Positions 1 to 8,916 are shown, counted from the stretch's first letter. The stretch is 64,000 nt of DNA from Nocardioides immobilis (GCF_003515065.1 NZ_QXGH01000035.1:24410-88409), one strand, 5' to 3'. The notes: generated by a model from the sequence alone, not told the origin. Numbers and translations: made by a program.

Positions 1-283
1 CCGCGAGGAGCAGGAGCTCGTCGCCCGCGGCGAGCAGATCCCGCTCGAGCTGAGGCTCCGCGTCCGTCGCGACCAGGTGCTCGGCACCGCCCGCGCCATC
101 GAGGCAATCGACTCCCTCTTCGAGGCGTCCGGCGGTCGCGCGCTCGCCGAGGGCACCTACCTCCAGCGGGCGTGGCGCGACGCGCACGCCGGCCGCGTGC
201 ACGCTGCCAACGACCCCGAGCGGGCACTCCAGATGTACGGCGCCCAGCAGTTCGGGCACAAGGTCGACCCGGGGATGTACTGA
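1..283 (+). CDS. hsaA: HsaA, 3-HSA hydroxylase oxygenase subunit (3' end only)
   Basis: Only the last 93 or so codons lie in the window; the gene begins upstream of base 1. HsaA is the flavin-dependent oxygenase of a two-component monooxygenase that turns 3-HSA into the catechol 3,4-DHSA in steroid ring-A/B breakdown, using reduced flavin from HsaB. The visible part has the helical C-terminus of the acyl-CoA-dehydrogenase-like fold, with the family tail RDAHAGRVHAANDPERAL followed by MYG near the end. It is followed after 5 nt by hsaD, giving the order hsaA-hsaD-hsaC-hsaB known from Mycobacterium tuberculosis. Confidence rests on the tail sequence plus this order. Confidence 0.85.
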   Translation, partial: REEQELVARGEQIPLELRLRVRRDQVLGTARAIEAIDSLFEASGGRALAEGTYLQRAWRDAHAGRVHAANDPERALQMYGAQQFGHKVDPGMY

Positions 284-288
284 TCTCC

Positions 289-1182
289 GTGACTGACTAC
301 TCCAAGGAGAGCACGCGCCGTACCGCCCAGGTGAAGACCGAGGCGGCCGGCGAGATCACCCTCAACTACTACGAGGCGGGCGCAGGAGAGGGGCGCCTGC
401 CACTGGTGATGCTGCACGGCGGCGGGCCCGGCGCGTCCGCCTGGTCGAACTTCGGCAGTGCGCTGCCCGGTTTCGCTACCGAGTACCGCACCCTGCTCGT
501 CGACCAGCCCGGCTTCGGCGCCTCCGACAAGCCCCCGGTCGTGGGCAACTACTACCGGTTCTCCGCCGACGCGGTCGTGGCGCTGCTCGACGAGCTCGGC
601 CTGGAGAAGGTGCACCTGCTCGGCAACAGCCTCGGCGGCGGTACGGCGATGCGGCTGGCGCTGTCCTACCCGGACCGGGTCGGGCGGCTGATCATGATGG
701 GTCCGGGTGGCCTGTCGCTCAACCTGTTCCACGCCGACCCGACCGAGGGCGTGCAGCGGTTGATGGACTTCGGCGCGAACCCGACGAGGGAGACGCTGCG
801 CGCCTTTATCTCGACGATGGTCGTCAACCAGGACCTGGTCACCGACGAGCTGGTGGAGGAGCGGTTCGCTGACGCGACCGCTCCCGGCGCCCAGGACGCG
901 ATGCGCTCGATGGGCATGTCGTTCTGGAACCCCGAGACCGCCGAGGACGGGATGCTGTGGCGGGAGGCCCACCGGGTCCGCCACCACACCCTGCTCACGT
1001 GGGGTCGCGAGGACCGGGTCAACCCGCTCGACGGCGCCATGGTCGCGCTCAAGCTGATCCCCAAGGCTCAGCTCCACGTGTTCCCGCGGTGCGGGCACTG
1101 GGCGCAGATCGAGGCGGCCGACGAGTTCCGCGAGGTCGCCCTGCAGTTCCTCAACCGCCATGTCGAGAGGACCAAGAAGTGA
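289..1182 (+). CDS. hsaD: HsaD, 4,9-DSHA meta-cleavage product hydrolase
   Basis: Alpha/beta hydrolase of 297 aa that hydrolyses the C-C bond of the ring-cleavage product 4,9-DSHA, giving HIP (DOHNAA) and a C5 dienoate. The oxyanion loop motif HGGGPG is at about residues 43-48. The nucleophile elbow GNSLGG puts the serine at residue 114, the same number as in M. tuberculosis HsaD. The other triad members read as Asp242 (REDRVNP) and His270 (CGHWAQ). I chose the GTG at 289 because it gives the family length (about 291 aa in M. tuberculosis); longer in-frame starts would run into hsaA. The stop overlaps the hsaC start as GTGA, so the two are translationally coupled. Confidence 0.95.
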   Translation: MTDYSKESTRRTAQVKTEAAGEITLNYYEAGAGEGRLPLVMLHGGGPGASAWSNFGSALPGFATEYRTLLVDQPGFGASDKPPVVGNYYRFSADAVVALLDELGLEKVHLLGNSLGGGTAMRLALSYPDRVGRLIMMGPGGLSLNLFHADPTEGVQRLMDFGANPTRETLRAFISTMVVNQDLVTDELVEERFADATAPGAQDAMRSMGMSFWNPETAEDGMLWREAHRVRHHTLLTWGREDRVNPLDGAMVALKLIPKAQLHVFPRCGHWAQIEAADEFREVALQFLNRHVERTKK

Positions 1183-2078
1183 CGATCGACATCAAGTCCA
1201 TGGGCTACGTCCGGGTCGCCAGCACCGACCTGGAGGCCTGGAAGAAGTTCGCCGGCAAGGTGCTCGGCCTGGCCGAGGGGCGCGGGCCCAACCCGGACCA
1301 CCAGTACTGGCGGATCGACGAGGTCTCCGCCCGGCTCGTCGTCTTCCCCGCTGACGTCGACCAGCTCGCCTGCTCGGGCTGGGAGGTCGCCGACCACCAA
1401 GCGCTCCAGGCCGCCCGCGAGCACCTGCAGAAGGCGGGCGTCGAGTTCGAGGAGGGGACCAAGGAGGAGCTCGACGACCGACGGGTCCAGGAGCTCGTCC
1501 GGTTCCGCGACCCGTGGGACAACGTGTTCGAGCTGTTCCACGGCATCACCTACGAGTCGCGACCGGTCGTGACGCCGTACGCCGCGACGTTCGTGACCGG
1601 CGACCAGGGCATGGGGCACCTCGTCGTACCCGTGCTCGACGACGTCGAGGCGCTGCGCTTCTACACCGAGGTGCTCGGGTTCCGGCTCCGTGACTCGATG
1701 AGCATGCCGGGGGAGTTCGTCGGCAAGGAGCCCGGCAGCAAGGTCTGGCTGCGATTCCTGGGCGTCAACCCGCGCCACCACTCGCTCGCGTTCCTGCCGA
1801 TGCCGAACCCCTCCAAGTGCGTGCACATCATGCTGGAGGTCGACGAGCTCGACCACGTGGGCCGCGCGCTGGAGCGGGTGCGCAAGCACGGCGCCAAGCT
1901 GTCGGCGACGCTCGGGCGGCACATGAACGACGAGATGATCTCGTTCTACGTGAGGTCGCCCGGCGGATTCGACATCGAGCTCGGCACCGAGGGCCTGCGT
2001 GTGGAGGACAGCAAGTGGGTGGCCCGGGAGTCGACGGCCGTCTCGTACTGGGGCCACGACTTCGGCGGCGGAAGCTGA
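1179..2078 (+). CDS. hsaC: HsaC, iron-dependent extradiol dioxygenase
   Basis: Type I extradiol dioxygenase (299 aa) that cleaves the catechol 3,4-DHSA to 4,9-DSHA, the substrate of HsaD. It has two glyoxalase/BphC-like halves; the C-terminal half holds the Fe(II) site. The ligands read as His147 (GHLVVP), His216 (CVHIMLEV) and Glu267 (DIELGTEG), with the catalytic RHHS motif near residue 200. The length matches the M. tuberculosis enzyme (300 aa). The GTG start overlaps the hsaD stop by 4 nt. It lies inside the hsa operon, so regulation is most likely from a KstR-controlled promoter upstream of the window. Confidence 0.95.
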   Translation: MTIDIKSMGYVRVASTDLEAWKKFAGKVLGLAEGRGPNPDHQYWRIDEVSARLVVFPADVDQLACSGWEVADHQALQAAREHLQKAGVEFEEGTKEELDDRRVQELVRFRDPWDNVFELFHGITYESRPVVTPYAATFVTGDQGMGHLVVPVLDDVEALRFYTEVLGFRLRDSMSMPGEFVGKEPGSKVWLRFLGVNPRHHSLAFLPMPNPSKCVHIMLEVDELDHVGRALERVRKHGAKLSATLGRHMNDEMISFYVRSPGGFDIELGTEGLRVEDSKWVARESTAVSYWGHDFGGGS

Positions 2079-2097
2079 GATCGCTACCGTGGCCAGC

Positions 2098-2769
2098 ATG
2101 CCCGCCGAGTCGTCCCACCCCACACATGGCCGGGTGCCGGACGGTGACATCCCCGAGGGGATGAGCCCCGACGCCCGGGACACGTGGCCGCACCCCGCCC
2201 TGATCGACTCCTGGCTGGGCGACGCCGAGATCGACTTCGAGTTCCGTCCCGGCGAGGGCGTCGCCGTCCACGACGACCCGGAGGCGCGGGCGGCAGCGCG
2301 GCGCTTCCGCGACGTGCTGGGCACCTACGCCTCGGGCATCACCGTCGTCACCACGATCAGCAACGGTCAGCCGGTCGGCATGACCTGCCAGTCGTTCTCC
2401 AGCGTGTCCCTCGACCCGCCGCTCGTCTTGTTCGTGCCGGCGAAGTCGTCGCGCGCGTGGCCGCTGATCCAGCGCAGCGGGCGGTTCTGCGTCAACGTCC
2501 TGGCTGCGGACCAGGAGCACGTCTCGGCGCAGATGGCGACCAAGGGGACCGACAAGTTCGCCGGGATCCCGTGGCACCCGGCCGAGGTGACCGGATCGCC
2601 CGTGCTCGAGGGCACGCTCGCGCACCTCGACTGCACGATCCAGACGGTCCACGAGAGCGGCGACCACTTCGTCGTGATCGGCAGGGTCGAGCACCTCGCG
2701 ACGACCGGGGGCGACGTGGCCGAGCCGCTGCTGTACTACCGCGGCCGCTACCGCACGACGGAGTCGTGA
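2098..2769 (+). CDS. hsaB: HsaB, flavin reductase of the 3-HSA hydroxylase
   Basis: NAD(P)H:flavin oxidoreductase of the flavin_reduct/split-barrel family; it supplies reduced flavin to HsaA. The core begins at about residue 68 (RRFRDVLG), followed by SGITVVTT, MTCQSFSSVSLDPP and GRFCVNVL. At 223 aa it is longer than the 187-aa M. tuberculosis protein: there is an N-terminal extension of about 60 residues rich in Asp and Pro, while the C-terminus stops soon after the YYRGRY motif. A GTG at 2089 is an alternative start. A TACCGT hexamer 7 nt before the ATG could be an internal -10 box. It closes the hsaADCB order. Confidence 0.88.
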   Translation: MPAESSHPTHGRVPDGDIPEGMSPDARDTWPHPALIDSWLGDAEIDFEFRPGEGVAVHDDPEARAAARRFRDVLGTYASGITVVTTISNGQPVGMTCQSFSSVSLDPPLVLFVPAKSSRAWPLIQRSGRFCVNVLAADQEHVSAQMATKGTDKFAGIPWHPAEVTGSPVLEGTLAHLDCTIQTVHESGDHFVVIGRVEHLATTGGDVAEPLLYYRGRYRTTES

Positions 2770-2794
2770 GCGCGACTAGGTATTGTCGACGGAC

Positions 2795-3766
2795 ATGGGG
2801 GTTGTTCACCGAGTCGCTCTGCTCGCCGTCGGCACGCTCGTCACCGGGACGCTGGTCGGCACGACGCCGACGAGCGCCGCGCCAGGAGCGACCGCGCCGA
2901 GCGTGGTCGGCTCGAGTGACACCGACGTCGTTGCAGCGCCTCAGGCGATGGACCGCGCCCGGGAGATCCGCCGCTACTGGACGCCGGAGCGGATGGCTGC
3001 GGCCGTCCCGATCGAGGAGCTGCTGCCCAGCCTCGGCGGCTCGACGACGTACGGCGACACGCAGGCCCGTGACCAGCAGCGCACCGCGCAGCGGGGCGTC
3101 CGTGTGCCACGCACCGCCGGCAAGCTCTTCTTCCGGGTCGACGGCGGCGACGCCGTCTGCTCGGCGGCGGCGATCAAGACCAAGAGGCGCAACCAGGTCA
3201 TCACCGCCGGGCACTGCGTGCACACCGGGCCCAACGTCGGCCTGCTCCAACGGCCCCACTTCTACAGCCACTGGGTGTTCGTTCCGCGCTATCGCAAGGG
3301 GCGGGCGCCTCTGGGTCGGTGGGTCGCCAACAACGCGTACGCGTTCAACGGCTGGATCGAGCGCGAGGCGTACCGCTACGACCAGGCGATCATCTCGTTC
3401 AAGCGGCGCGACGGTCGCCGGCTGGTGGACCGGGTGGGCGGCAACGAGGTCGTCTGGGGCAAGCGGCCGCGGCACTGGGGCGTGCGGATCTGGGGCTGGC
3501 CCGCGCAGTCGCCGTACGACGGAGAGACCGCGCGTCGCTGCGACGGCCGCACTACTCGCTTCGAGGGCACGTCCGACGCGGCGATGCGCGAGTGCGACCT
3601 GACGGGCGGCGCCAGCGGCGGCCCGTGGCTCCTGCCGCGCGGCCGGACCGTCAACACCGGCCGGATCTGGGCGGTCACCTCCCGCCGGCTGCTCGCGCGT
3701 CCGGTGCTCCTCGCGACTCCGATCCCGCGTGAGATCCGTCGCATGATCCGCGCGGCCAATCGCTGA
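2795..3766 (+). CDS. Secreted trypsin-like serine protease
   Basis: Probable exported endopeptidase of the chymotrypsin/S1 fold, 323 aa. An N-terminal signal peptide is visible (Arg near residue 6, hydrophobic stretch, Ala-X-Ala-like end near residue 29). The triad is readable: His in ITAGHCVH, Asp in YRYDQAII and Ser in GGASGGPWL. Between the signal and the catalytic domain lies a pro-segment of about 100 residues. A TTG at 2783 is in frame, but the ATG at 2795 gives a normal signal peptide. It is next to hsaB but has no obvious link to steroid degradation. The natural substrate is unknown. Confidence 0.75.
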   Translation: MGVVHRVALLAVGTLVTGTLVGTTPTSAAPGATAPSVVGSSDTDVVAAPQAMDRAREIRRYWTPERMAAAVPIEELLPSLGGSTTYGDTQARDQQRTAQRGVRVPRTAGKLFFRVDGGDAVCSAAAIKTKRRNQVITAGHCVHTGPNVGLLQRPHFYSHWVFVPRYRKGRAPLGRWVANNAYAFNGWIEREAYRYDQAIISFKRRDGRRLVDRVGGNEVVWGKRPRHWGVRIWGWPAQSPYDGETARRCDGRTTRFEGTSDAAMRECDLTGGASGGPWLLPRGRTVNTGRIWAVTSRRLLARPVLLATPIPREIRRMIRAANR

Positions 3767-3809
3767 TCGACACCGGTTCGCCCCTGCAACTGGCACCATC
3801 GGTCCTGCT

Positions 3810-4346
3810 ATGCGCAGCCTGGACCCGACCGAAGACTTCGCCATCCAGCTGGTGCGTCGGTTCCTCGTCCTGTGCGAGCACCCGCGGACCCGCGACCGGA
3901 TGCTGCGGATCGTCGCGCGGTCGTCCCAGTCCGGCGACGACGCGCCGCGCATCCTCCGCTGGCTGAACCGGGCGCTGCTGCTGCCGCTGATGCGCCGTGG
4001 CACCCGGCCCATCTCCACGATGAAGTGGGAGCTTGTCGTCTCCCAGCTGTTCGGGATGGCGACGATGCGCTACCTGCTCGAGCTCGAGCCGATCGCGTCG
4101 GCATCCCGGGACGACGTGGTGTCGATGACCGCGCCCGGCGTGCTCGCCGTCATGCAGGGCCCCGACGGGGTGTTCAGCAACCTCGTGGTCGACGAGGACG
4201 AGGACTTCGCCGATCTCGGTGAGCCGTCCGACTTCGACGAGGTCGGTCTCCTCGACGAGGTCCCACGGAGGCGACCGCGGCGGGGCGTCGGCGGCGTCGT
4301 ACGCCGGTCCGCCCGGCGGGACCGTTCGACTCATCCCGGCCGGTAG
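3810..4346 (+). CDS. Orphan TetR-type C-terminal domain protein (HTH missing)
   Basis: 178 aa. The first 120 residues resemble the all-helical ligand/dimer domain found at the C-terminus of some TetR regulators (AIQLVRRFLVL, a MKWELVVSQLFG helix, then LEPIASAS and a closing helix). No helix-turn-helix is present, and only 43 bp separate it from the gene upstream, so a DNA-binding half cannot be encoded there. The last 40 residues are acidic then strongly basic and look unstructured. The 3' end overlaps the convergent ATPase gene by 16 bp. It could be a decayed regulator or a stand-alone dimerisation partner. The family resemblance is my reading, not a search result. Confidence 0.45.
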   Translation: MRSLDPTEDFAIQLVRRFLVLCEHPRTRDRMLRIVARSSQSGDDAPRILRWLNRALLLPLMRRGTRPISTMKWELVVSQLFGMATMRYLLELEPIASASRDDVVSMTAPGVLAVMQGPDGVFSNLVVDEDEDFADLGEPSDFDEVGLLDEVPRRRPRRGVGGVVRRSARRDRSTHPGR

Positions 4347-7279
4347 ACGCACCACGATCCGGTCTGCACCGTCTCGTCGAGGTGGGCAGCGAGGTCGGGA
4401 TGCACCTCGGAGATCCGCCGTACGGCGTCGCGGATCCGCGCTGTGACCGCCTTCCTGGCCCGCTCGGCGTCGTCCCCGAGCCGGCGGTCCCGACCACCGA
4501 GCCCGACGGCCGCTGCCAGTGCCTCGACGAGCGCGGACCGTTCGTCGCGGGCACGCTCGGCGCGGAAGTCGTCGTGGTCGGCCTCAGCGTCCGCGATCTC
4601 CGCGTCCAGGTCGACCAGCCGGCGTCGGAACGCCGCCTTGGCCACGTCGTCCAGGACGGGGTCCGCCCCCGCCACGGGCCGGTGACCCATCAGCTCGGTG
4701 GCCGCCACCTCCTGGCCGCTGCAGCCCAGGAGGTGGGCCAGGTCCCGGACACCCTTGCTGTCCGGCACGTGTCCGACGCGGCCCTGCCAGGAGAGCGTCC
4801 ACACCTCGCCGGAGCGCACGAACCGTGGAAGGTCCGGCGCGGCGGGCCCGATCGAGTCGCGGAGGCCGGTGGCGAAGCCCTGCCAGCGGGGGCATCCCAG
4901 CGCGGCCGACATCGCGGCAGCGGCGGCGTAGTGGTCTCGCGCGCCGTCGGGGTCGCCGAGGGCGACGGCGAGATGACCGAGGTACAGGTCGACCGGACCC
5001 CAGAACGACGCGCACCCTCCGACCACGACATTCGTCCCGGCGTACGGCAGCAGGTGGTCGTAGCACCGCTCGGTCTCCGGGTTGCGTCCGCCGGCGGCGA
5101 GGGCCTCCGCCGCGAGGGCGTCGAACTCGAGGTCGTACTTCTCCACCAGTAGCACGTCGAGGGACAGCGTGAGCGCGATCCGGCGGGCATGCTCGGCGTC
5201 GCCCTCGGTCCGCAGTGCGGCGGCCGTGAACGCGTCGCGCATCGGGATCAGGTCGATCTCGGTCATCGTGTCGAGCATCGCCATCCGGTCGCCGGCGAAG
5301 AGCGAGAGCGGCCACCGCTGGGTGCCGTGGACGCCGGCGGCGTCCGGCACCCCGATCCGCAGACCGAGCTCCAACGCGGCGACGGACGATGAGACCGCCT
5401 CCTCGACGGACCCGGTGACGAGTCCGAGGGTCGCCTTCCTGCTCAGCGCCTCCCACCGGCCGCGGGCGTGGCCGAGGTCTTCCACCTGCTGGCAGTACTG
5501 CGCGAGCTCCACGAGGCCGCGGCGGTCGTTCTTCTCCAGGAGACAGGCCGCGCGCAGCACCCGGGCCTGGGCGGTCAGCTCGTCGTCCCCGGCGGCCGCG
5601 GCTGCGCCCGCCATGTCGTCGATGACGAGAAGCCGGGCGTCCGCAGTCCCCGGTGTCCACAGCGCGTCGTGCAGGGCGAGCAGGCAGGTGGCGAGCACCC
5701 GGGGGGTGTCGAGCTCGCGCGCGGTGCGGACGGCCTGCTGCGCCGTCTCCTGCCACCGGGTCGCAGGCCCGCCGGCGTGCCGCAGCTCCCGCGCCAGCGC
5801 GGCGAGCAGCAGCGCCCGCTCGGAGGTGCCGTGCCGAGCGAGTCCCACTGCCTCCTCGAGCAGCCGGACCTGGGCGTCGTGGTCGCCGCGCGCCCCGACC
5901 TCGTGGAGCCCGAGGGCAGCGGCGGTGAGCGCGCCTCGGTCGTCGACGTCGCGTGCGGCCTGGGCAGCGGCCACGTACGTGTCGCGCGCGGCCGGATCGC
6001 CCGCGCGCAGCTCAGCGTCGGCCAGCGCGAGCAGCAGCGCCGGATCGGCGCGATCGGTCAGTGCCAGGGCACGGCGGTAGAGCCGGACCGCTTCCTCGTG
6101 CCCCAAGCGTGCCGTGGCCTCGGCGGCGGCGCGGGTCAGCCAGTCGACCGCGAGCTCGGCGCCCGGCACCGCCTCGCCGGCAGCCGGCCGGGGGAGGGCC
6201 GCAGCCAGATGGGCCGCGATCCGCGCCGCGGGTGCCCTGCCGTCGCCGGCCGAGCACCGGATCCAGGCCGCCGCCACCGCTCCGTGGCGGCGGCGCCGGT
6301 CGTCCGGCGACAGGTCGGCGAGCACCGTCTCGCGGTAGAGGTCGTGGACGAACGGCCGGTCCTGCTCAGCCTCCACGAGCACCCGGGCCATCCGTGCCTC
6401 CGTGAGCAGGTCGGCGACCTCCTCGCGGGGCAGCCGGGCCGCGTCCGCCAACAGGGCGATGTCGGCCGTGTCCGCGATCGCGACGGTCGCCAACAGGTCG
6501 CGACACGGCGTGGTCAGGCCGGTCAGTCGTTGCCGAAGGGTGTCGGCCACCGTCGCCGGGAGCGCACTCCGGTCCGTGGTACCCGTGCCCCGGGCGACCA
6601 GCAGCCGCGCCAGCTCGCGCACGAACAGCGGATTCCCCGCCGTCCGGGACCGCAGCTGGTCGGCATCGGCCCCGGGCACCGCCGTACCGGTGATCGTCGT
6701 GACGAGCCCGCTCACGGCGGCGCTGTCGAGGCCGCCCAGGGTGATGCCCTCCGCGTTCGCGGCGAGCCGGTCGAGAGTCGCGGGAGCCTCGAGGTCTCGG
6801 TAGGTCCCGAGCACGAGAAGCCGGTGCGCGCCGATCTGCCGGGAGGCCGCGTCGAGGAGCTCGAGGGACGGTTGGTCCGCCCACTGCAGGTCGTCGAGGA
6901 CGACCACAGCGCCGGCGTCGCCCGCGAGCTCGCCGAGCGCCTCGATGACGCTCTCGTGGAGCTCGAAGCGTGCCGTCGCGTCGTCCGGGGCGCTGCCTCC
7001 GAGCAGCACGGCCGCGCGCCGGGTCCGGTCACCGAGTGGCCGCAGCACCTGGGTCCACGGCCAGTACGCCGGCGCCCCGCCGCCCGGTGGGCAGGACGCC
7101 CAGACGACCCGCGCGCCCCTGGTGCGGGCGATCGCGCCGACCTCCCGGGCGAGCGCGGTCTTGCCGATGCCGGGATCGCCGGCTACCAACAGCAACCGGC
7201 CGGCACCAGCGAGCGCGTCGTCGAGAGCGCCGGCGGCGAGCGCCAGCACTGGTTCCCGACCGACGAGCCGACCACCCAT
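4331..7279 (-). CDS. Large AAA-type ATPase, MalT/AfsR-like signalling protein
   Basis: 982-aa STAND-type regulator-like protein. Walker A is GDPGIGKTA at residues 34-42 and Walker B is VVVLDDLQWAD near residue 123. A long Ala/Leu/Arg-rich helical region follows, of the kind that forms TPR-like repeats in MalT relatives. The last 160 residues hold a domain starting at WTLSWQGRVGHVPDSKG, which recurs at the end of many actinobacterial ATPases and may act as an output or ligand domain; no LuxR HTH is seen. The ATG at 7279 is chosen because the conserved GREPVL start follows directly. It lies 29 bp downstream of the methyltransferase gene on the same strand, probably co-transcribed. Confidence 0.7.
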   Translation of the reverse strand: MGGRLVGREPVLALAAGALDDALAGAGRLLLVAGDPGIGKTALAREVGAIARTRGARVVWASCPPGGGAPAYWPWTQVLRPLGDRTRRAAVLLGGSAPDDATARFELHESVIEALGELAGDAGAVVVLDDLQWADQPSLELLDAASRQIGAHRLLVLGTYRDLEAPATLDRLAANAEGITLGGLDSAAVSGLVTTITGTAVPGADADQLRSRTAGNPLFVRELARLLVARGTGTTDRSALPATVADTLRQRLTGLTTPCRDLLATVAIADTADIALLADAARLPREEVADLLTEARMARVLVEAEQDRPFVHDLYRETVLADLSPDDRRRRHGAVAAAWIRCSAGDGRAPAARIAAHLAAALPRPAAGEAVPGAELAVDWLTRAAAEATARLGHEEAVRLYRRALALTDRADPALLLALADAELRAGDPAARDTYVAAAQAARDVDDRGALTAAALGLHEVGARGDHDAQVRLLEEAVGLARHGTSERALLLAALARELRHAGGPATRWQETAQQAVRTARELDTPRVLATCLLALHDALWTPGTADARLLVIDDMAGAAAAAGDDELTAQARVLRAACLLEKNDRRGLVELAQYCQQVEDLGHARGRWEALSRKATLGLVTGSVEEAVSSSVAALELGLRIGVPDAAGVHGTQRWPLSLFAGDRMAMLDTMTEIDLIPMRDAFTAAALRTEGDAEHARRIALTLSLDVLLVEKYDLEFDALAAEALAAGGRNPETERCYDHLLPYAGTNVVVGGCASFWGPVDLYLGHLAVALGDPDGARDHYAAAAAMSAALGCPRWQGFATGLRDSIGPAAPDLPRFVRSGEVWTLSWQGRVGHVPDSKGVRDLAHLLGCSGQEVAATELMGHRPVAGADPVLDDVAKAAFRRRLVDLDAEIADAEADHDDFRAERARDERSALVEALAAAVGLGGRDRRLGDDAERARKAVTARIRDAVRRISEVHPDLAAHLDETVQTGSWCVYRPG

Positions 7280-7308
7280 GTTCACGGATTCTGCTCTGTC
7301 GACGGCCG

Positions 7309-8379
7309 TCAGGGGCGCAGTTGGAGGAGCAGGTTCATGGGCGCCTCGACGTCGAGGCGGTCGACCCGGGTGAACCCCGCAGCAGCCGCGGCCGCCCGCA
7401 GCTTCGCCTCGCCGGCGACGGTGCCCAGCGGCTGGCCTTCCTGGGCGACGCCGTTGGGGGTGCAGACCGTCGTCGAGATCGAGTACCAGAGCCGGCCCAC
7501 CGGCGTCAGGTTGTCCTCCAGCCGGTCGGCTGCGGCCGGCTCGATCAGGAGCACCGAGCCGTCCGGTGCCAACGCCTCGCGGGCATGGACCAGCGCACCG
7601 ACCGGATCGCCGAGGTCGTGCAGGCTGTCGACGAACGTGATCAGGTCGTACGCCGTACCGGGGTAGTCCTTCGCCGTCGCGACCTCTGCTCGGACCCGGT
7701 CGCTGACGCGCGCGTCCGACGCCGTGCTTCGCGCGCGTGCGACGGAGGCGTCGTGGTAGTCGAAGCCGTAGACCGTCGCCCGCGGGTAGAGGCCGGCGAG
7801 TGCGGTGAGCAGGCCGCCGTACCCACAGCCGATGTCGGCCACCTTGCCCCCGGCCGCGAGCCGCTCGTCGCCGCCATCCATCGCGGCCAGCCACGCGGGC
7901 AGGAACGGGATCACGCTCGCGTCGCTGATCTGCGCCATCGCCTCCCAGTGGCCGGGGGAGCGCTCGTGCCATCCGAAGCCCTGGCCGGCCGCGAACCGGT
8001 CGCGGAACCGGGCGAGGTCCGCTCCCATCACCGCCATGGCGTCACCGAACGCCGAGAAGAGCGCGGTGGTCGCGTCGTCGGTCAACACGGCCGTGACCGC
8101 GGCCGGCAGCGTGAAGGTGCCGTCGGCATGGTCGTAGTCGACGTACCCGGCTGCTGCCTGGGCGGCGAGCCACTCCCGCGCGTACGGCTCGACGGTGCCG
8201 ACCCGGTCCGCCAGGTCGGCGGGCGTCGCCGGGCCGGTGGCGAGCGCCTTCCACGCACCTGAGCTGATGCCCAGCAGCACCGTCGTCACGCCGATCGCGG
8301 CGGCGAAGTCGCCCAACACCTTCTCCATCGCGGCCTCGACCGCGGCCGGGTCGATCTCGGTCTGCACCTGTGTCGTCAT
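7309..8379 (-). CDS. SAM-dependent methyltransferase with N-terminal winged helix
   Basis: 356 aa. An N-terminal helical/winged-helix domain (about residues 20-100, with LADRVGTVEPYAREWL) is followed by a class I methyltransferase core. Motif I is VADIGCGYGG; the acidic residue binding the ribose is in YGFDYHDAS; LITFVDSLHDL follows as post-motif II. The layout matches actinobacterial Rv2258c-like methyltransferases with an O-methyltransferase-type dimerisation domain. The substrate is not predictable from sequence. The start at 8379 is preceded by a GGAGAAGG ribosome-binding site. The gene is divergent from the SnoaL-like gene across a palindrome-rich promoter region (8427-8454). Confidence 0.75.
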   Translation of the reverse strand: MTTQVQTEIDPAAVEAAMEKVLGDFAAAIGVTTVLLGISSGAWKALATGPATPADLADRVGTVEPYAREWLAAQAAAGYVDYDHADGTFTLPAAVTAVLTDDATTALFSAFGDAMAVMGADLARFRDRFAAGQGFGWHERSPGHWEAMAQISDASVIPFLPAWLAAMDGGDERLAAGGKVADIGCGYGGLLTALAGLYPRATVYGFDYHDASVARARSTASDARVSDRVRAEVATAKDYPGTAYDLITFVDSLHDLGDPVGALVHAREALAPDGSVLLIEPAAADRLEDNLTPVGRLWYSISTTVCTPNGVAQEGQPLGTVAGEAKLRAAAAAAGFTRVDRLDVEAPMNLLLQLRP

Positions 8380-8426
8380 CACCTTCTCCTCTCGTTCGCC
8401 GACCTGGTCGGTCGCTCGTCCGAAGG

Positions 8427-8454
8427 CGCCAGATCTGATCTGGCGGCCGCCAGA
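8427..8454. promoter_or_regulatory. Two overlapping palindromes in a divergent promoter region
   Basis: Between the methyltransferase (start 8379, minus) and the SnoaL-like gene (start 8521, plus) lie CGCCAGATCTGATCTGGCG (8427-8445, perfect around a central T) and TCTGGCGGCCGCCAGA (8439-8454, perfect). They share one half-site, so the CGCCAGA motif occurs three times in alternating orientation. This is what a dimeric repressor binding cooperatively would need. The cognate regulator is not identified; no intact repressor gene is adjacent. Confidence 0.6.
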
Positions 8455-8520
8455 CACGTGCTCGCGCCGAAGGGGTGAGGCGCGCGGACGAACCGGGCGC
8501 ACGACCACGAGGAGACTCCG

Positions 8521-8916
8521 ATGACCCAGCTGACCCTCACCCGCACGGACGAGGAGGTCGCGGCGGCGTACGCCGATGCCTACGCCAGTGGCGACCTCGA
8601 CGCGCTGCGCGACCTGCTCGCGCCCGACGTGGTCTCGCGACTGCTCATGCCCGGTGACCTCCGCACGCTGACCGGTGCCGACGCCTTCCTCGAGGAGCTC
8701 GCCGGCGCGATCACCGGCGTAGACGCCGCACGGCGGCACTCGGCGTCGGTGGTGCCGATCGGCGAGAAGTTCACGACCCGGTCACAGCTGGTGCTGGAGG
8801 CGGGTGGTGGTCGCTACCACCTCGCCCACCTCGAGGTGGTGACGGTGCGCGACGGGCTCGTCGTCGCGATCGACGGCGTGTGCACCGGGTTCCGGCCGGT
8901 CGGGGAACGGCGATGA
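8521..8916 (+). CDS. SnoaL-like / NTF2-fold protein
   Basis: 131 aa with the cone-shaped NTF2/SnoaL pattern: an N-terminal helix (EEVAAAYADAYASGDLDAL), the strand-turn PDVVSRL, and a C-terminal sheet with YHLAHLEVVTVRDGLVVAIDGV. Such proteins are small ketosteroid-isomerase-like enzymes, polyketide cyclases or binding proteins; no catalytic residue allows a choice. GAGGAGA lies 5-10 nt before the ATG. The stop overlaps the following hydrolase start as ATGA, so the pair is an operon. Confidence 0.65.
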   Translation: MTQLTLTRTDEEVAAAYADAYASGDLDALRDLLAPDVVSRLLMPGDLRTLTGADAFLEELAGAITGVDAARRHSASVVPIGEKFTTRSQLVLEAGGGRYHLAHLEVVTVRDGLVVAIDGVCTGFRPVGERR

